37,503 bases of DNA from Tannerella sp. (GTDB taxonomy: Bacteria; Bacteroidota; Bacteroidia; Bacteroidales; Tannerellaceae). Every line of letters starts with the position of its first letter. The first letter of the stretch is position 1. Positions 37,468 to 37,503 of this stretch are shown here, in pieces. The stretch lies in NCBI GenBank assembly GCA_031271805.1, contig JAISUX010000106.1, positions 1 through 37,503 of the forward strand, read 5' to 3'. A model generated the notes under the pieces. That model made no database searches. It was not told the DNA's origin and worked only from the letters and a program-made list of their open reading frames with translations. The translations under genes and the position numbers were made by a program.

Positions 37468-37503
37468 TTGAATTAAGAATTAAGAATTGAGTATCAAGAG
37501 TTA

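Overview
The window is a chromosomal stretch from a member of the Bacteroidota, most likely order Bacteroidales. Supporting evidence: a SusC/SusD pair, a hybrid two-component system, a type IX secretion C-terminal signal, lipoprotein signal peptides, and repeated promoters of the Bacteroidota type (TTTG, 18-20 nt, TAnnTTTG) with no clear Shine-Dalgarno sequences. The species cannot be named from sequence alone. No integrase, transposase or phage gene is seen.

Layout. 1-3377 is housekeeping on the minus strand: a lipoprotein cut by the window edge, gmhA behind a tRNA-His gene, folD and ffh. 3609-14703 is a polysaccharide utilisation operon on the plus strand: susC, susD and two exported GH2 glycosidases, with tight or overlapping junctions. 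Facing it are two tandem paralogous regulators with seven membrane segments and an AraC domain; the upstream one carries a 2-bp frameshift. 17142-22430 is a 1762-residue surface protein built of 13 putative Ig (He_PIG-like) repeats, three copies of a second module and a type IX sorting domain. Divergent from it, across about 790 bp of non-coding DNA, lies a third GH2 enzyme followed 3 bp later by nadE. 27961-32297 is a minus-strand operon (DUF5690-like transporter, phnW, phnX, ald) that should form a closed pathway for 2-aminoethylphosphonate use, with Ald regenerating the pyruvate that PhnW consumes. 32441-36403 is a full-length hybrid two-component regulator. The last kilobase holds a strong plus promoter, a C15 homopolymer, a 22-bp minisatellite and a small gene of unknown function.

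How it fits together. The PUL would bind and import oligosaccharides through SusCD after trimming by the exported GH2 enzymes. The membrane AraC-type regulators beside it are the natural candidates for its control.

The most unusual signal is non-coding. Two promoters (upstream of susC, and in the gap before the He_PIG gene) have the same architecture: four direct repeats spaced 20-21 bp, ending 21-22 nt before an exact TAATTTTG box, with no -33 box. The repeat units have different sequences. Direct repeats of 21 bp are how AraC-family proteins bind, so these look like operator arrays for two different AraC-type regulators. The other outstanding features are the C15 tract with 22-bp minisatellite at 36.7-37.0 kb and a perfect REP-like palindrome inside the signal peptide of a GH2 gene.
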